Shown here: piece by piece, positions 1 through 8,472 of the stretch
How the letters are laid out: every line of letters starts with the position of its first letter
Numbering within the stretch: position 1 is the stretch's first letter
Assembly (NCBI GenBank): GCA_020851995.1
Contig: JADZBO010000095.1
Span: 1 to 46,365 of the forward strand
Origin: Burkholderiaceae bacterium
GTDB lineage: Bacteria > Pseudomonadota > Gammaproteobacteria > Burkholderiales > Burkholderiaceae_B
DNA length: 46,365 nt
Reading direction: 5' to 3'
Translations under genes and position numbers: made by a program
The notes under the pieces: generated by a model
Databases searched by the model: none
The model's input: the letters and a program-made list of their open reading frames with translations, nothing else
What the model was told of the DNA's origin: nothing

Positions 1-239
1 GCACCGAAGAGCAAATCGATCTGCCGGAGTTAGGTGATCTACATTGTGTTTTCCCGAAGAGTAATGCAATTGTCGACCTGTATACCCTGGCGCAAACAGA
101 CTTGCTGCTCGCCTCGGCGAGCACCTTTTCTGAGTGGGCCGCCTATTGGGGAGATGTTCGCAGCTATACCGTGATTGACCCGATGCGCCGCATCGTAGCC
201 ATGGATGATTTTGTAACTATTGATCTGGCGACCGTCTGA
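1..239 (+). CDS. Glycosyltransferase-like protein, C-terminal fragment
   Basis: The frame is open from the left edge of the window to a TGA at 237-239, giving 78 C-terminal residues; the start lies outside the window. The only recognisable stretch is LLLASASTFSEWAAYWGD (about residues 40-57 of the visible part). It resembles the end of the nucleotide-binding half of fucosyltransferase-like or other polysaccharide GT-B enzymes, where a motif of the type STFSWWAA is common. This is inference from a short motif, so the family is unsure. It points the same way as the next gene, 94 bases downstream, and lies in the same AT-rich segment, so co-transcription is plausible. Confidence 0.5.
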   Translation, partial: TEEQIDLPELGDLHCVFPKSNAIVDLYTLAQTDLLLASASTFSEWAAYWGDVRSYTVIDPMRRIVAMDDFVTIDLATV

Positions 240-261
240 AAAAATCACACTATCCATCTGT

Positions 262-279
262 CATCCGGGTGGACGGATG
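262..279. other. Intergenic perfect hairpin
   Basis: CATCCG (262-267) and CGGATG (274-279) form a 6-bp perfect inverted repeat around a 6-base loop, 22 bases after the stop of the first gene. There is no T-run behind it, so it is not a clear intrinsic terminator; it could be an RNA processing or attenuation hairpin, or chance. Confidence 0.25.
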
Positions 280-333
280 TGAGTGGCAATCTGCAGTCGC
301 CTTGCATTGAGACTCTTATCAGGATTCTCCATT

Positions 334-1791
334 TTGAAACATATATTATTTATTGAATTCTGGAACTGCTCCCCTCACCTTGAAACCGCATTAGAGCTTG
401 CCAAGCGACATATCGATGACGGGGATCAAGTCTCATTTTATTTTTGTGGTCACGACACTCCATTCATCAACGGAATTTCTGTCCACCCTGAAGACTGTGG
501 CTTGTTCCGAAAATTACCTGAAGTTCGAGGCGTGGAACTCATCAACTCTACGCGTCTACATTTTCATCCGAGAGTTACTCTTCCGAAGGTGAATGTTTCA
601 ATTCCGACATATTTCGAATCGCTGAACGATTTAATCAATTTTAAATATAAGACGTTTCAAGCAGGAATTGGTGTGGCGTCCTCTCTGGTGAGCGATACGC
701 AAAACAGTCGCCCTGACCTGAAGATTCATCACGACAGAATTATTCCGATGATCACTAGCAGCGTCTCTGTTTATGAATTCACCAAAAGCGTACTTGAGAG
801 CACCAAAGCTGATTTGATTTATATTTTTAACGGACGATTTTGTAATCATCGCGCGGTGATGTGTGCCGCTCAGGAACATGGAATAGAGATACTGTATCAC
901 GAGCGGGGCGCAAATAAGTTTCACTACAATGTCATGCCTGCGGTACCCCACGATTTGTCTTATCTGCAACAGCGAATAAAATCCCGATGGGACGAATTTG
1001 GAAAAGACCCTGCAGCGAGGGAGCTTGCCACCGCCTATTTCACCGACTTGAGAAAGGGCGTAGTTCACGGATGGGTTTCCTACACAGGTAATCAGCGGAA
1101 AAATGCTCTACCGGCGATTGATCCGACAAGAAGAATTATTTCTTATTTCTCTTCATCGGAAGATGAATATGTTTCAGTTGGAGATTTGATTAAATTCACT
1201 GGCTGGAACAGTCAGTTTGACGCAGTTAACGACCTCATCCAAATTTGTCAGGGCGATTCGCGGCTTCAATTATTCATTCGCCTGCATCCGCACAAACGTT
1301 ATAAATCAGCAGAAGATCAGAACCGTTGGCTAGCACTCGCGGAGCACGAAAACGTGACTGTCATCTCGTTTGATTCGGACGTTGATAGCTACGCGCTGAT
1401 CGAAACGTCTGACGTCGTCATTACCGCGGGTTCGACAGTGGGTCTGGAGGCGACTCTGCTGGGGCGACCATCAATCGCTGTAGGTCCATCGGCATATTCA
1501 GAGCTCGGGGTCACTTATCTACCCAATTCGAAAAAAGAACTGGAGAAGCTTCTGTTTTCTGAATTAAAACCGCTCCCCGTTGAGGGCGTCTTGGCCTATG
1601 GTCATTACATGATGACCTTTGGTACGAAATTCAAACACTTTGAACCTGAGACACTATTCAAGGGGAAATTCCTAGGAGTGGATCTGCATGAGATGCCATT
1701 GAATCGCAAACGATGGCTGAGGTTCAAGAACCTGCTTTTTAAGCCGTTGCGAGCATTAAAGAAAGTTCTCGGAGTCAATCAATCTCGTTAG
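334..1791 (+). CDS. Capsule-synthesis-like glycosyltransferase
   Basis: A protein of about 485 residues from a TTG start at 334. I prefer this to the upstream GTG at 283 because AGGA at 321-324 sits 9 bases before it and the protein then opens with a beta-strand (MKHILFIEF) typical of a GT-B N-terminal domain. Near residue 363 the motif TAGSTVGLEA followed by LGRPSI matches the donor-binding end of capsule-synthesis and UDP-GlcNAc-epimerase-like GT-B proteins. No signal peptide or membrane segment is evident, so it probably acts in the cytoplasm on a lipid-linked or nucleotide sugar. The C-terminus is basic, as in peripheral membrane transferases. The gene is clearly AT-richer than the central operon, suggesting separate acquisition. 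Exact substrate unknown. Confidence 0.65.
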   Translation: MKHILFIEFWNCSPHLETALELAKRHIDDGDQVSFYFCGHDTPFINGISVHPEDCGLFRKLPEVRGVELINSTRLHFHPRVTLPKVNVSIPTYFESLNDLINFKYKTFQAGIGVASSLVSDTQNSRPDLKIHHDRIIPMITSSVSVYEFTKSVLESTKADLIYIFNGRFCNHRAVMCAAQEHGIEILYHERGANKFHYNVMPAVPHDLSYLQQRIKSRWDEFGKDPAARELATAYFTDLRKGVVHGWVSYTGNQRKNALPAIDPTRRIISYFSSSEDEYVSVGDLIKFTGWNSQFDAVNDLIQICQGDSRLQLFIRLHPHKRYKSAEDQNRWLALAEHENVTVISFDSDVDSYALIETSDVVITAGSTVGLEATLLGRPSIAVGPSAYSELGVTYLPNSKKELEKLLFSELKPLPVEGVLAYGHYMMTFGTKFKHFEPETLFKGKFLGVDLHEMPLNRKRWLRFKNLLFKPLRALKKVLGVNQSR

Positions 1792-1830
1792 TTGAGAATT
1801 TACTGGGAATAAAGTGTCAGAAGTTCAAAT

Positions 1831-2769
1831 TTAATCTTCGATGTACTCGGTGTAACCCTTGTAAAAGCGTATGCCTGTACGGGGCGGAATATATTCATCT
1901 GCACTCCCCCCAAACGCTTCGCTGCAGGACCAGATGACATCTTTAAAACCCAGTTTATGCCGAAACATCACAGTACTGGAGAATCGCGGATTAATTTCAA
2001 ATATCATTGGACCTCTTTCTGTCAACCTGAGCTGAATATTGCAGCTGCCGCGTAAATTCATACCCGCACCGAGTGCTTCGAGTAATTCCTCTATTTCCCG
2101 ATTCGCAACAACGACCCCTGCGCTCGTGAATCCTGAAGTTCCGTTCGAAAGCTGACGTTTAAAAATAATTGTTCGAATCTCACCACTTCTTGTACCGTAC
2201 AATCCGCAGGTATATTCATCCCCCTTCAGGTATTCCTGCCACAGATCATTCGGTCTGGTGCGGCGAAAGTGGCTGACTGATTCGCGATCAGCGAGCTCGA
2301 CCCCACCCTTGCCCATCAAGCCACGGTTTTTAACGATGCACGGATAGGAAACCGGATCTTCTTCTACTAATCTGGTCCAGGGGTAAGGAAGCCCAAGATT
2401 ATCTAAAAGCTGAGAGGTCTTGAGTTTATCAAAACTGAACTCGAACGTTTTCGGATTGGCCATGACGACCGGAATATGTTCGAACGCGTCCGTTACGCGC
2501 TTCCTGAAAAATTCGCGTAACTCTGGTTCGGACATCGGGATTATCAGATCCAACGATATTCTGTCTGCCAGATCCTTTAGTTCAGAAAAATAGCGCGCGT
2601 CGTCCGCAGGGGGAAGCTCGTTCACCGAATCGAAGACGAAATGACCTGGCCCATCCATCGTCATATCAGCCCCGGCAATCCGATATGTCGGGAACGACTC
2701 TTTCAGAATCCTGCCAATTGCAATGCCAATGTCACCGCCACAACCAGTAACAAGGATGGTCTTACTCAT
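1831..2769 (-). CDS. ATP-grasp domain ligase (CarB/PylC-like)
   Basis: A 312-residue protein. The N-terminus is a Rossmann-like preATP-grasp domain with TGCGGDIG (residues 8-15). An ATP-grasp domain follows: VKNRGLMGKGG (146-156) supplies the nucleotide-binding lysine and glycine loop, QEYLKGDEY (178-186) the hinge and glutamate, and FEINPRFS (257-264) the metal-binding Glu/Asn. Such proteins resemble the carbamoyl-phosphate synthase large chain and PylC and join a carboxylate to an amine or thiol through an acyl phosphate. The 5' neighbour, a phosphoesterase, overlaps it by 4 bases, so the two are translationally coupled. In a polysaccharide island it might add an amino acid or another acyl group to a sugar, but the substrate cannot be read from the sequence. 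Confidence 0.8.
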   Translation of the reverse strand: MSKTILVTGCGGDIGIAIGRILKESFPTYRIAGADMTMDGPGHFVFDSVNELPPADDARYFSELKDLADRISLDLIIPMSEPELREFFRKRVTDAFEHIPVVMANPKTFEFSFDKLKTSQLLDNLGLPYPWTRLVEEDPVSYPCIVKNRGLMGKGGVELADRESVSHFRRTRPNDLWQEYLKGDEYTCGLYGTRSGEIRTIIFKRQLSNGTSGFTSAGVVVANREIEELLEALGAGMNLRGSCNIQLRLTERGPMIFEINPRFSSTVMFRHKLGFKDVIWSCSEAFGGSADEYIPPRTGIRFYKGYTEYIED

Positions 2770-3473
2770 CTCGGCTTCCTTGTGAGCACTTCTCTGAGGA
2801 ATGACACGTCGGGATCAATCCTGTTGATTTCATTAATTAATTCGGATGTTGGGTAAGGTGTCTGCTTAAACACCAGACTCTTGCTTTCGGTGTCGATCAC
2901 GGCCCAACTCGCGCCAGCACTCTGGTCGCGGGGTTGACCCACAGAGCCGGGATTGACAAGCACCACCCCATTCTTGACGTTGACAAATGGATAGTGCGTG
3001 TGCCCCATCAACAAAAAATCCGATTTGACAACGGACGCGCATTCCGCCAGCGATTCGCCTGATGTGTCGGGATAGACATAGCGATTCGGGTCAGACGGCG
3101 ATCCGTGGCAAAGCGTGAAGCTTACGCCTCCGATTTCCAGGTGTCTCAGATCGGGCAACTGCACGAGCATGTCAATTTGATCGGAAGATAATATTTCCAA
3201 TGCAAGGGATGCGCCGCTTCCATATTTTTTTCTGACAACTTCCGGATCGAGGGTTTTATTCCGCAAGTTGTTGAGAATAACCTCATGATTACCGCGTATC
3301 CAGGTTGTTTGGAAATCACCGAGCAGGCGCAGAACGACATCAGGCCGATAGTAATACCCGACTATGTCACCAAGCACGAAGAGAGTGGATATGTTTTGTC
3401 GTGCGACCGATTCCAGCACCGCCTCGAGCGCATGATGGTTTCCATGTATATCAGATAAAAGGGCGATTTTCAT
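2766..3473 (-). CDS. Calcineurin-like metallophosphoesterase (YfcE/MJ0936-like)
   Basis: A 235-residue protein with all the metal-site blocks of the calcineurin-like family: DIHGN (8-12), GDIVG (35-39), GNHE (61-64), CHGSP (122-126) and GHTH (157-160). It has no signal peptide, so it is cytoplasmic. Size and motif spacing fit the YfcE/MJ0936 type of phosphodiesterase. Its stop region overlaps the start of the ATP-grasp gene by 4 bases (2766-2769), implying one mRNA and linked function. Such enzymes hydrolyse small phosphodiesters; whether this one acts on a nucleotide sugar, on a product of the ATP-grasp enzyme, or elsewhere is unknown. Family assignment is secure, role is not. Confidence 0.85.
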   Translation of the reverse strand: MKIALLSDIHGNHHALEAVLESVARQNISTLFVLGDIVGYYYRPDVVLRLLGDFQTTWIRGNHEVILNNLRNKTLDPEVVRKKYGSGASLALEILSSDQIDMLVQLPDLRHLEIGGVSFTLCHGSPSDPNRYVYPDTSGESLAECASVVKSDFLLMGHTHYPFVNVKNGVVLVNPGSVGQPRDQSAGASWAVIDTESKSLVFKQTPYPTSELINEINRIDPDVSFLREVLTRKPR

Positions 3474-3586
3474 TTTTTATTCTCTGATCTACAACTTGCC
3501 CTCGCATGCACGGTCAAGGCACCTGTCGCGCTAACGGAAACGAATGCTCTGTGGCTGATTTCCTGTTGATCACGGAAATCCGCTTG

Positions 3587-4585
3587 TCAGATGCTCCCGA
3601 TCTTTTCTCGATTCAAGGCGATCCACTGCGTTAATGCATCTGGGGTCATCCACTCGGGATTGTTATTACTCGTATATTCAAAACCCATGGGAACCTTGTG
3701 GCCGTCCTTGATGCGCTCCGGACAAGCGTCCCAGCCATTAATCGCGGGTAATATTTTAAAATGCTCCGGATATTCGTAGGTGTAGAAAGAATCATCCACG
3801 CCGATCATCTGTTCATGCAGTTTTTCGCCAGGCCGAATTCCAACAAACTCAAACTTTGCCTCAGGCGCTATCGTTCTGGCGAGATCGATCATTTTCATGG
3901 ACGGTATTTTCTTCACATATATTTCTCCGCCCACCATATCCTCGAATGCGTGCCAGACAAGGCTCACCCCCTGCTCTAACGAAATCATGAATCTGGTCAT
4001 TCGCTCGTCGGTGATTGGCAGTAGGCCACGGTCCCGGATCGACATGAAAAACGGGATGACCGATCCACGTGAACCCATCACGTTCCCGTAACGTACAACG
4101 GCAAATCGGGTCTTGTGCTCCCCGGAATAGGAGTTGCCAGCGACAAAGAGCTTATCGGCGGCCAGTTTCGTTGCACCGTAAAGGTTGATGGGGCTGCTGG
4201 CCTTATCGGTTGAAAGCGCAACAACGCGCTTCACCCCGCGATCAATACACGCGTCGATCAGGTTCATTGCCCCATTGATGTTCGTTTTGACGCATTCAAA
4301 TGGGTTGTATTCGGCCGTCGGCACGATCTTTGTCGCAGCAGCGTGAACGACGTAATCAACGTCAACCAGGGCCCGATACAGTCGGTCCTTATCACGGACA
4401 TCTCCAATAAAGAAACGGACCCGGTTGTCTCCATGGAACTTCTTGGCCATGTCCCATTGCTTCATTTCATCACGGGAAAAAATGATGAGTTTTTTGGGGT
4501 TGTACTTTGCCAACGTCAGCGGCACAAAGGTATTGCCAAATGAACCCGTACCACCCGTGATTAAAATCGTTGCGTTTTCAAGCAT
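3587..4585 (-). CDS. pseB: UDP-N-acetylglucosamine 4,6-dehydratase (inverting), PseB-type
   Basis: A 332-residue short-chain dehydrogenase using the ATG at 4583-4585; a longer in-frame start at 4642 would add 19 residues absent from the family. GGTGSFG (11-17) is the NAD(P)-binding loop and STDK (125-128) with YGATK (136-140) is the catalytic region typical of soluble PseB/FlaA1-like enzymes, which remove water from UDP-GlcNAc and invert C5. This is the first step to pseudaminic acid, and related enzymes feed other 2,6-dideoxy sugars. No PseC or later pathway gene is present in the window, so the final sugar is open. It lies 113 bases downstream of the phosphoesterase start on the same strand and is transcribed away from the acyltransferase at 4828. 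Confidence 0.88.
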   Translation of the reverse strand: MLENATILITGGTGSFGNTFVPLTLAKYNPKKLIIFSRDEMKQWDMAKKFHGDNRVRFFIGDVRDKDRLYRALVDVDYVVHAAATKIVPTAEYNPFECVKTNINGAMNLIDACIDRGVKRVVALSTDKASSPINLYGATKLAADKLFVAGNSYSGEHKTRFAVVRYGNVMGSRGSVIPFFMSIRDRGLLPITDERMTRFMISLEQGVSLVWHAFEDMVGGEIYVKKIPSMKMIDLARTIAPEAKFEFVGIRPGEKLHEQMIGVDDSFYTYEYPEHFKILPAINGWDACPERIKDGHKVPMGFEYTSNNNPEWMTPDALTQWIALNREKIGSI

Positions 4586-4739
4586 TGCGATTCCCGCAAA
4601 TTGAAGATATTGAAAAAGGTCCTGTTCAAAAGACCAACACAAGCGACGGAATCAAAAATTGATCAGTCTTGTCCGTTGGTGACGCCGCGGTGCGAGCGCG
4701 CTGAGACCGCATGGCGGGAATCCTGATTGCTCATTACAA

Positions 4740-4768
4740 TTGTGTGTTTGAACTTGGGCGCGTATTGT
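4740..4768 (+). promoter_or_regulatory. Putative sigma-70 promoter before the acyltransferase gene
   Basis: In the 242-base divergent region between the dehydratase and the acyltransferase, TTGTGT (4740-4745) and TATTGT (4763-4768) stand 17 bases apart and point towards the gene at 4828. Each box matches consensus only partly. No other strong signal was seen in this gap. Confidence 0.3.
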
Positions 4769-4827
4769 ACAGCCGGACTAATGCTGGTTGCCTGGCGCGG
4801 GTCCGGTAAAAAGGGATCACCTGCGGG

Positions 4828-6837
4828 ATGCAAAGCCATCATTTCCGGCCCGACATCGAGGGACTTCGTGCAATCGCCGTCCTGTCGGTCGTGGGTTTTC
4901 ATGCCTCGCCAAACTGGATCACCGGCGGTTTTGTCGGCGTCGATGTCTTTTTTGTCATCTCTGGTTACCTGATCACCCGAAACATTTACACAGGTCTGGA
5001 AAAGAACACCTTCAGCATCGGTGACTTTTATTCCCGTCGCATCCGCCGAATATTTCCTGCGCTTTGCCTTGTCCTGCTATTTTCGGCGGTGTTGGGCTGG
5101 TTCTACATGCTGGCGCTTGAGTACCGGAGTCTGGGCAAACACATTGCGGGCGCCGCGAGCTTCATTGAAAATATTCTCTATTACAACGAGCAGGGGTACT
5201 TCGACGAAAGTAGCCTCAACAAACCCTTACTACAACTTTGGTCGCTTGGTGTCGAGGAGCAATTCTACCTGGCCTGGCCGCTTCTCCTGTGGTGGGCTCA
5301 CAGAACGCGCCTCAGCCTGCCTTTGGTCATCGCGGTCGTCGTCACACTTTCATTCATTTGCAATGTTTCCGGCGGTGTTGCAAGCAGCGCTGCGTCGTTC
5401 TACCTTGTGCAATCTCGCATCTGGGAGCTTGGGCTCGGGGGTCTGATTGCGCTTCCAGTTTTTCGGCGTGACTCTACTCGCGCCTTGTCGGCGGTTTCGA
5501 CCGGGTCACCGATTTCCCGGTCAGACCCCTGGGTCGAACACGCGTATCGCGGCGCTCCCTATGTCGGACTTTCTCTCATCTTCGCCAGTATCCTGGTTTT
5601 CACCAAGGACTTCTGGTTTCCCGGCTGGTGGGCATTGATGCCCGCTGTTGGCGCGGCACTGGTGATATTGGGCAATCCTGCCTCAGTCCCCGGCAAGTAT
5701 TTTCTTTCTCACCCTGTTCTGGTCTGGTTTGGAAAAATCAGTTTTCCGCTCTACCTATGGCACTGGGTTCTCCTCTCGTTCCTCTTCATCATCGTACCGG
5801 AAGCCTATGGTCGTCGTGCCCGTTTTCTTGCGGTTTTTGCGTCGATCATCCTGAGCTGGTTGACATACAAATATATAGAAACACCCTTGCGCTCAACAAC
5901 CTCAACGCGAATCAAAGTGACGTTGCTCGCCGCAGCGATGACGGTTCTTTTTGCATTCGGCCTCGGCACATATCTGGGAAATGGCTTTCCAGGCCGGTCG
6001 TTTGCGCAGAACTTCAAGAGCGTCGAAAGTGCGATCACCGACTGGCAGTATCCCAAGGGGCTGATCGAACGCTCGGTCGATGGGCAGGAATTTCTTTCGA
6101 CGTCCGATGCGCCACCGACAGTGCTCTTCATCGGCGACTCACATGCCAATCAATTCCAGCCTCGGATTCAGGCACTATTTGAACAAAAGAATATGCCGGA
6201 CTATGCGTTTCTTACGTTCAACGGTTGCCCGCCAATCCCAGGAGTCTATGAGGACAAACATCCGACCTGCGTGGACTTCATCGCAAAGATCAACGCCACC
6301 CTAAAGGCGTTGCCAAGTGTCATGGTCGTTGTGGTCGGAGGCTGCTGGAACTGCTATTTTGATCTTGAAACAAAACCTGTACCTGACGTCAACAATTTCA
6401 ACTACGTTTACCGTTCCGATGGCCGCGAGGCTTACTTCCGCAAAGGTGAAGGCGCCGCGCTTGCGATGGAATCACTCTGGAAATACCTGGGCGAGCTCTC
6501 GAAGCACTACACGGTCTACCTGATCCTCGACAACCAGATGGCGGACGAGAACGACCCGCGGCAGGTACTCAGAAACCGGCTCAATCTTTACAGAGATGAT
6601 GCAACATTGCGCCTGCTCCCGCTGCGTCCTGAACAAAAGGAGCGAAACGCAACAATGCGGACAATGGCTGAACGCGCAGGTGCGCACGTCATTGATCCAC
6701 TCCCGTCGCTCTGCCCCGATGATGTTTGCCCGATTTTCAGTGCACCTGGAGTTCCCATCTTCAAGGACAGTCACCACCTACGCTCAAGCTACGTCATCGA
6801 CCACGTGAGGTTCGTGGATCAAATCCAGGCGCGTTGA
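4828..6837 (+). CDS. Membrane O-acyltransferase with C-terminal SGNH domain (OafA/YrhL-like)
   Basis: A 669-residue two-part protein. Roughly residues 1-380 are a polytopic acyltransferase-3 domain opening with HFRPDIEGLRA and the family's R-X10-H motif (Arg14, His25), followed by GVDVFFVISGYL and the basic loop SRRIRRIFPAL. A periplasmic SGNH hydrolase-like domain follows, with the nucleophile motif GDSH (Ser438) and the C-terminal D-x-x-H (Asp647, His650). Known relatives (OafA, OatA) pass acetyl groups across the inner membrane and put them on O-antigen or peptidoglycan sugars. All catalytic motifs are intact. It is the first of three such genes in the window and begins a short plus-strand unit with the membrane protein downstream. 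Confidence 0.9.
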   Translation: MQSHHFRPDIEGLRAIAVLSVVGFHASPNWITGGFVGVDVFFVISGYLITRNIYTGLEKNTFSIGDFYSRRIRRIFPALCLVLLFSAVLGWFYMLALEYRSLGKHIAGAASFIENILYYNEQGYFDESSLNKPLLQLWSLGVEEQFYLAWPLLLWWAHRTRLSLPLVIAVVVTLSFICNVSGGVASSAASFYLVQSRIWELGLGGLIALPVFRRDSTRALSAVSTGSPISRSDPWVEHAYRGAPYVGLSLIFASILVFTKDFWFPGWWALMPAVGAALVILGNPASVPGKYFLSHPVLVWFGKISFPLYLWHWVLLSFLFIIVPEAYGRRARFLAVFASIILSWLTYKYIETPLRSTTSTRIKVTLLAAAMTVLFAFGLGTYLGNGFPGRSFAQNFKSVESAITDWQYPKGLIERSVDGQEFLSTSDAPPTVLFIGDSHANQFQPRIQALFEQKNMPDYAFLTFNGCPPIPGVYEDKHPTCVDFIAKINATLKALPSVMVVVVGGCWNCYFDLETKPVPDVNNFNYVYRSDGREAYFRKGEGAALAMESLWKYLGELSKHYTVYLILDNQMADENDPRQVLRNRLNLYRDDATLRLLPLRPEQKERNATMRTMAERAGAHVIDPLPSLCPDDVCPIFSAPGVPIFKDSHHLRSSYVIDHVRFVDQIQAR

Positions 6838-6903
6838 TCCGCACCAACCTCCAAACTCTCCCTGACTGTATGCGACACCCACTCCACCACGCCCGCTGAC
6901 TGC

Positions 6904-8472
6904 ATGATGCAATTACGCTTACTTGCAAGTTGGCTCGGCACGATGCTTTCGCGGCATCGCTACTTCGTGCTGTGCTTATTTCTCCTATACAAGGTTGCCA
7001 TCTACGCTACGAACGGTATTTGGTACGGAGACTTCTGGGAGCACAGCGCGGCGGTCGCTGCACTTGTGGTGAATCCACTGCATCCGTCACATCCATTCTT
7101 CGGATTGTCCGCGCCCCATGCGTTCCTCACGCCGTATCATCTGCTGGTCGCTCAATTCGTGCGGGCAACAAGCCTGGACGTCGCCAATTCGCTCGCTTTG
7201 TTCGGTGTCATCAATTATTGCCTGCTCGTTCTGGGGCTTTTCTGGTATGTCCGCGGCTTTGACCGCGATCAGGCCGGGCGCTCCAGCTTTTATGCGCTGT
7301 TGTGCATCCTATTCCTTTGGGGATCTGAACCCTGGGGGTACAGCGGATTCCTGCACTTCGGCCTGATCGCCGATGTGCTCCCCTACGCATCGACATTCGC
7401 CATGGCGATGTCGTTTATCGCGCTCGCGATCAACTTCGGCGAAATGCGGATGTCCAGATCCGTGCAAGCCCTGATCGTTACCGTTTTAAGCACAGTCGTA
7501 CTATTAACGCATCCGCTGACCTTCGTGTTCCTTGCTACTGGATTAATTTGCCAATGCCTTCAACCAGGCGACATGATGACGGTCGCACGACGTACAACGC
7601 GGATGGTGCTTGCGCTTGCCGTAAGCGGCGCTCTAGCAGCACTTTGGCCCTATTTTTCCATCATTGCCCTGCTGACCGGTGCGGGCGACGTTTATCACCC
7701 CTCCAACCAACCCATGTATGTCAACGTACTGCAAAGGATCTGGCCGGTTCTGGTGCTATCTCCCCTCTTGCCAGGAGCGCTGCGCGATGCACGGCAGCGC
7801 ACGATTCTCTATCACCTTGCCGCACTCTGCCTGATCTACGGACTTGGTTATGTCAGCGGCAAGTACTCCTACGGCCGGGACATCACCTTTATCGTGATCC
7901 TTGCGCAAATCCTTTTAGGCGCCTGGTTTGCAAGGTCGGAGAGGCGTCTTGACGATCTCTATCCGACGATCACCAACGCGCTTCGCATTGCGCTTGCGAT
8001 CGGGCTAATCGCCAGTTCAGTCAGTTGGCTCGTGCCAACATTCACGCGAAGCCTGACCGTGATCAACAGTCTGCGGATTGGGCGTCAGGTATCAAATCAG
8101 CAGATGTACTCACAGCTGACGTTCCTGCCAAGCTTTGTGAAGCCCGGAGATGTCGTGCTGTCCGACATCGAAACCAGCTGGCTGGTGCCGACCTTCAGCG
8201 GCAAAGTCATCGCCGGCCTGCATGCGCAGGCATTTGTCGCAGATCACGAAACGCGCATCTCCGATTTGAAGCGTTTTTTTGACCCGAATTCAGACGAAAG
8301 GATCAGGCAATCGATTGTCGAATCCTACAAACCGACCTTCCTGCTGCTGGACAAACAGGAGACCTCCAACTGGCAAACGATCGCTGCACAATTCGATCGC
8401 GACACCGGAAAATGCCTGGTTTTCGAAAACACGCGCTACCGGTTATTGCGGTTTGATTGTGAAAAACATTGA
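6904..8472 (+). CDS. Polytopic membrane protein, possibly GT-C glycosyltransferase
   Basis: A 522-residue hydrophobic protein with an N-terminal membrane segment after a short basic start, a loop containing YGDFWEHSAA (about residues 41-50), about ten further hydrophobic segments and a soluble C-terminal domain of about 120 residues. This is the architecture of GT-C enzymes, which use polyprenyl-phosphate sugars in the periplasm; the acidic residues in the first large loop are where GT-C catalysis usually sits. I do not recognise a specific family, so a structural role remains possible. It follows the acyltransferase by 66 bases, and its last 30 bases overlap the convergent gene at 8443. Confidence 0.6.
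   Translation: MMQLRLLASWLGTMLSRHRYFVLCLFLLYKVAIYATNGIWYGDFWEHSAAVAALVVNPLHPSHPFFGLSAPHAFLTPYHLLVAQFVRATSLDVANSLALFGVINYCLLVLGLFWYVRGFDRDQAGRSSFYALLCILFLWGSEPWGYSGFLHFGLIADVLPYASTFAMAMSFIALAINFGEMRMSRSVQALIVTVLSTVVLLTHPLTFVFLATGLICQCLQPGDMMTVARRTTRMVLALAVSGALAALWPYFSIIALLTGAGDVYHPSNQPMYVNVLQRIWPVLVLSPLLPGALRDARQRTILYHLAALCLIYGLGYVSGKYSYGRDITFIVILAQILLGAWFARSERRLDDLYPTITNALRIALAIGLIASSVSWLVPTFTRSLTVINSLRIGRQVSNQQMYSQLTFLPSFVKPGDVVLSDIETSWLVPTFSGKVIAGLHAQAFVADHETRISDLKRFFDPNSDERIRQSIVESYKPTFLLLDKQETSNWQTIAAQFDRDTGKCLVFENTRYRLLRFDCEKH

Noticed and set aside
4586..4642. Longer start of the PseB-type dehydratase
   Set aside because: The family begins shortly before the GGTGSFG loop; the extra 19 residues have no counterpart.
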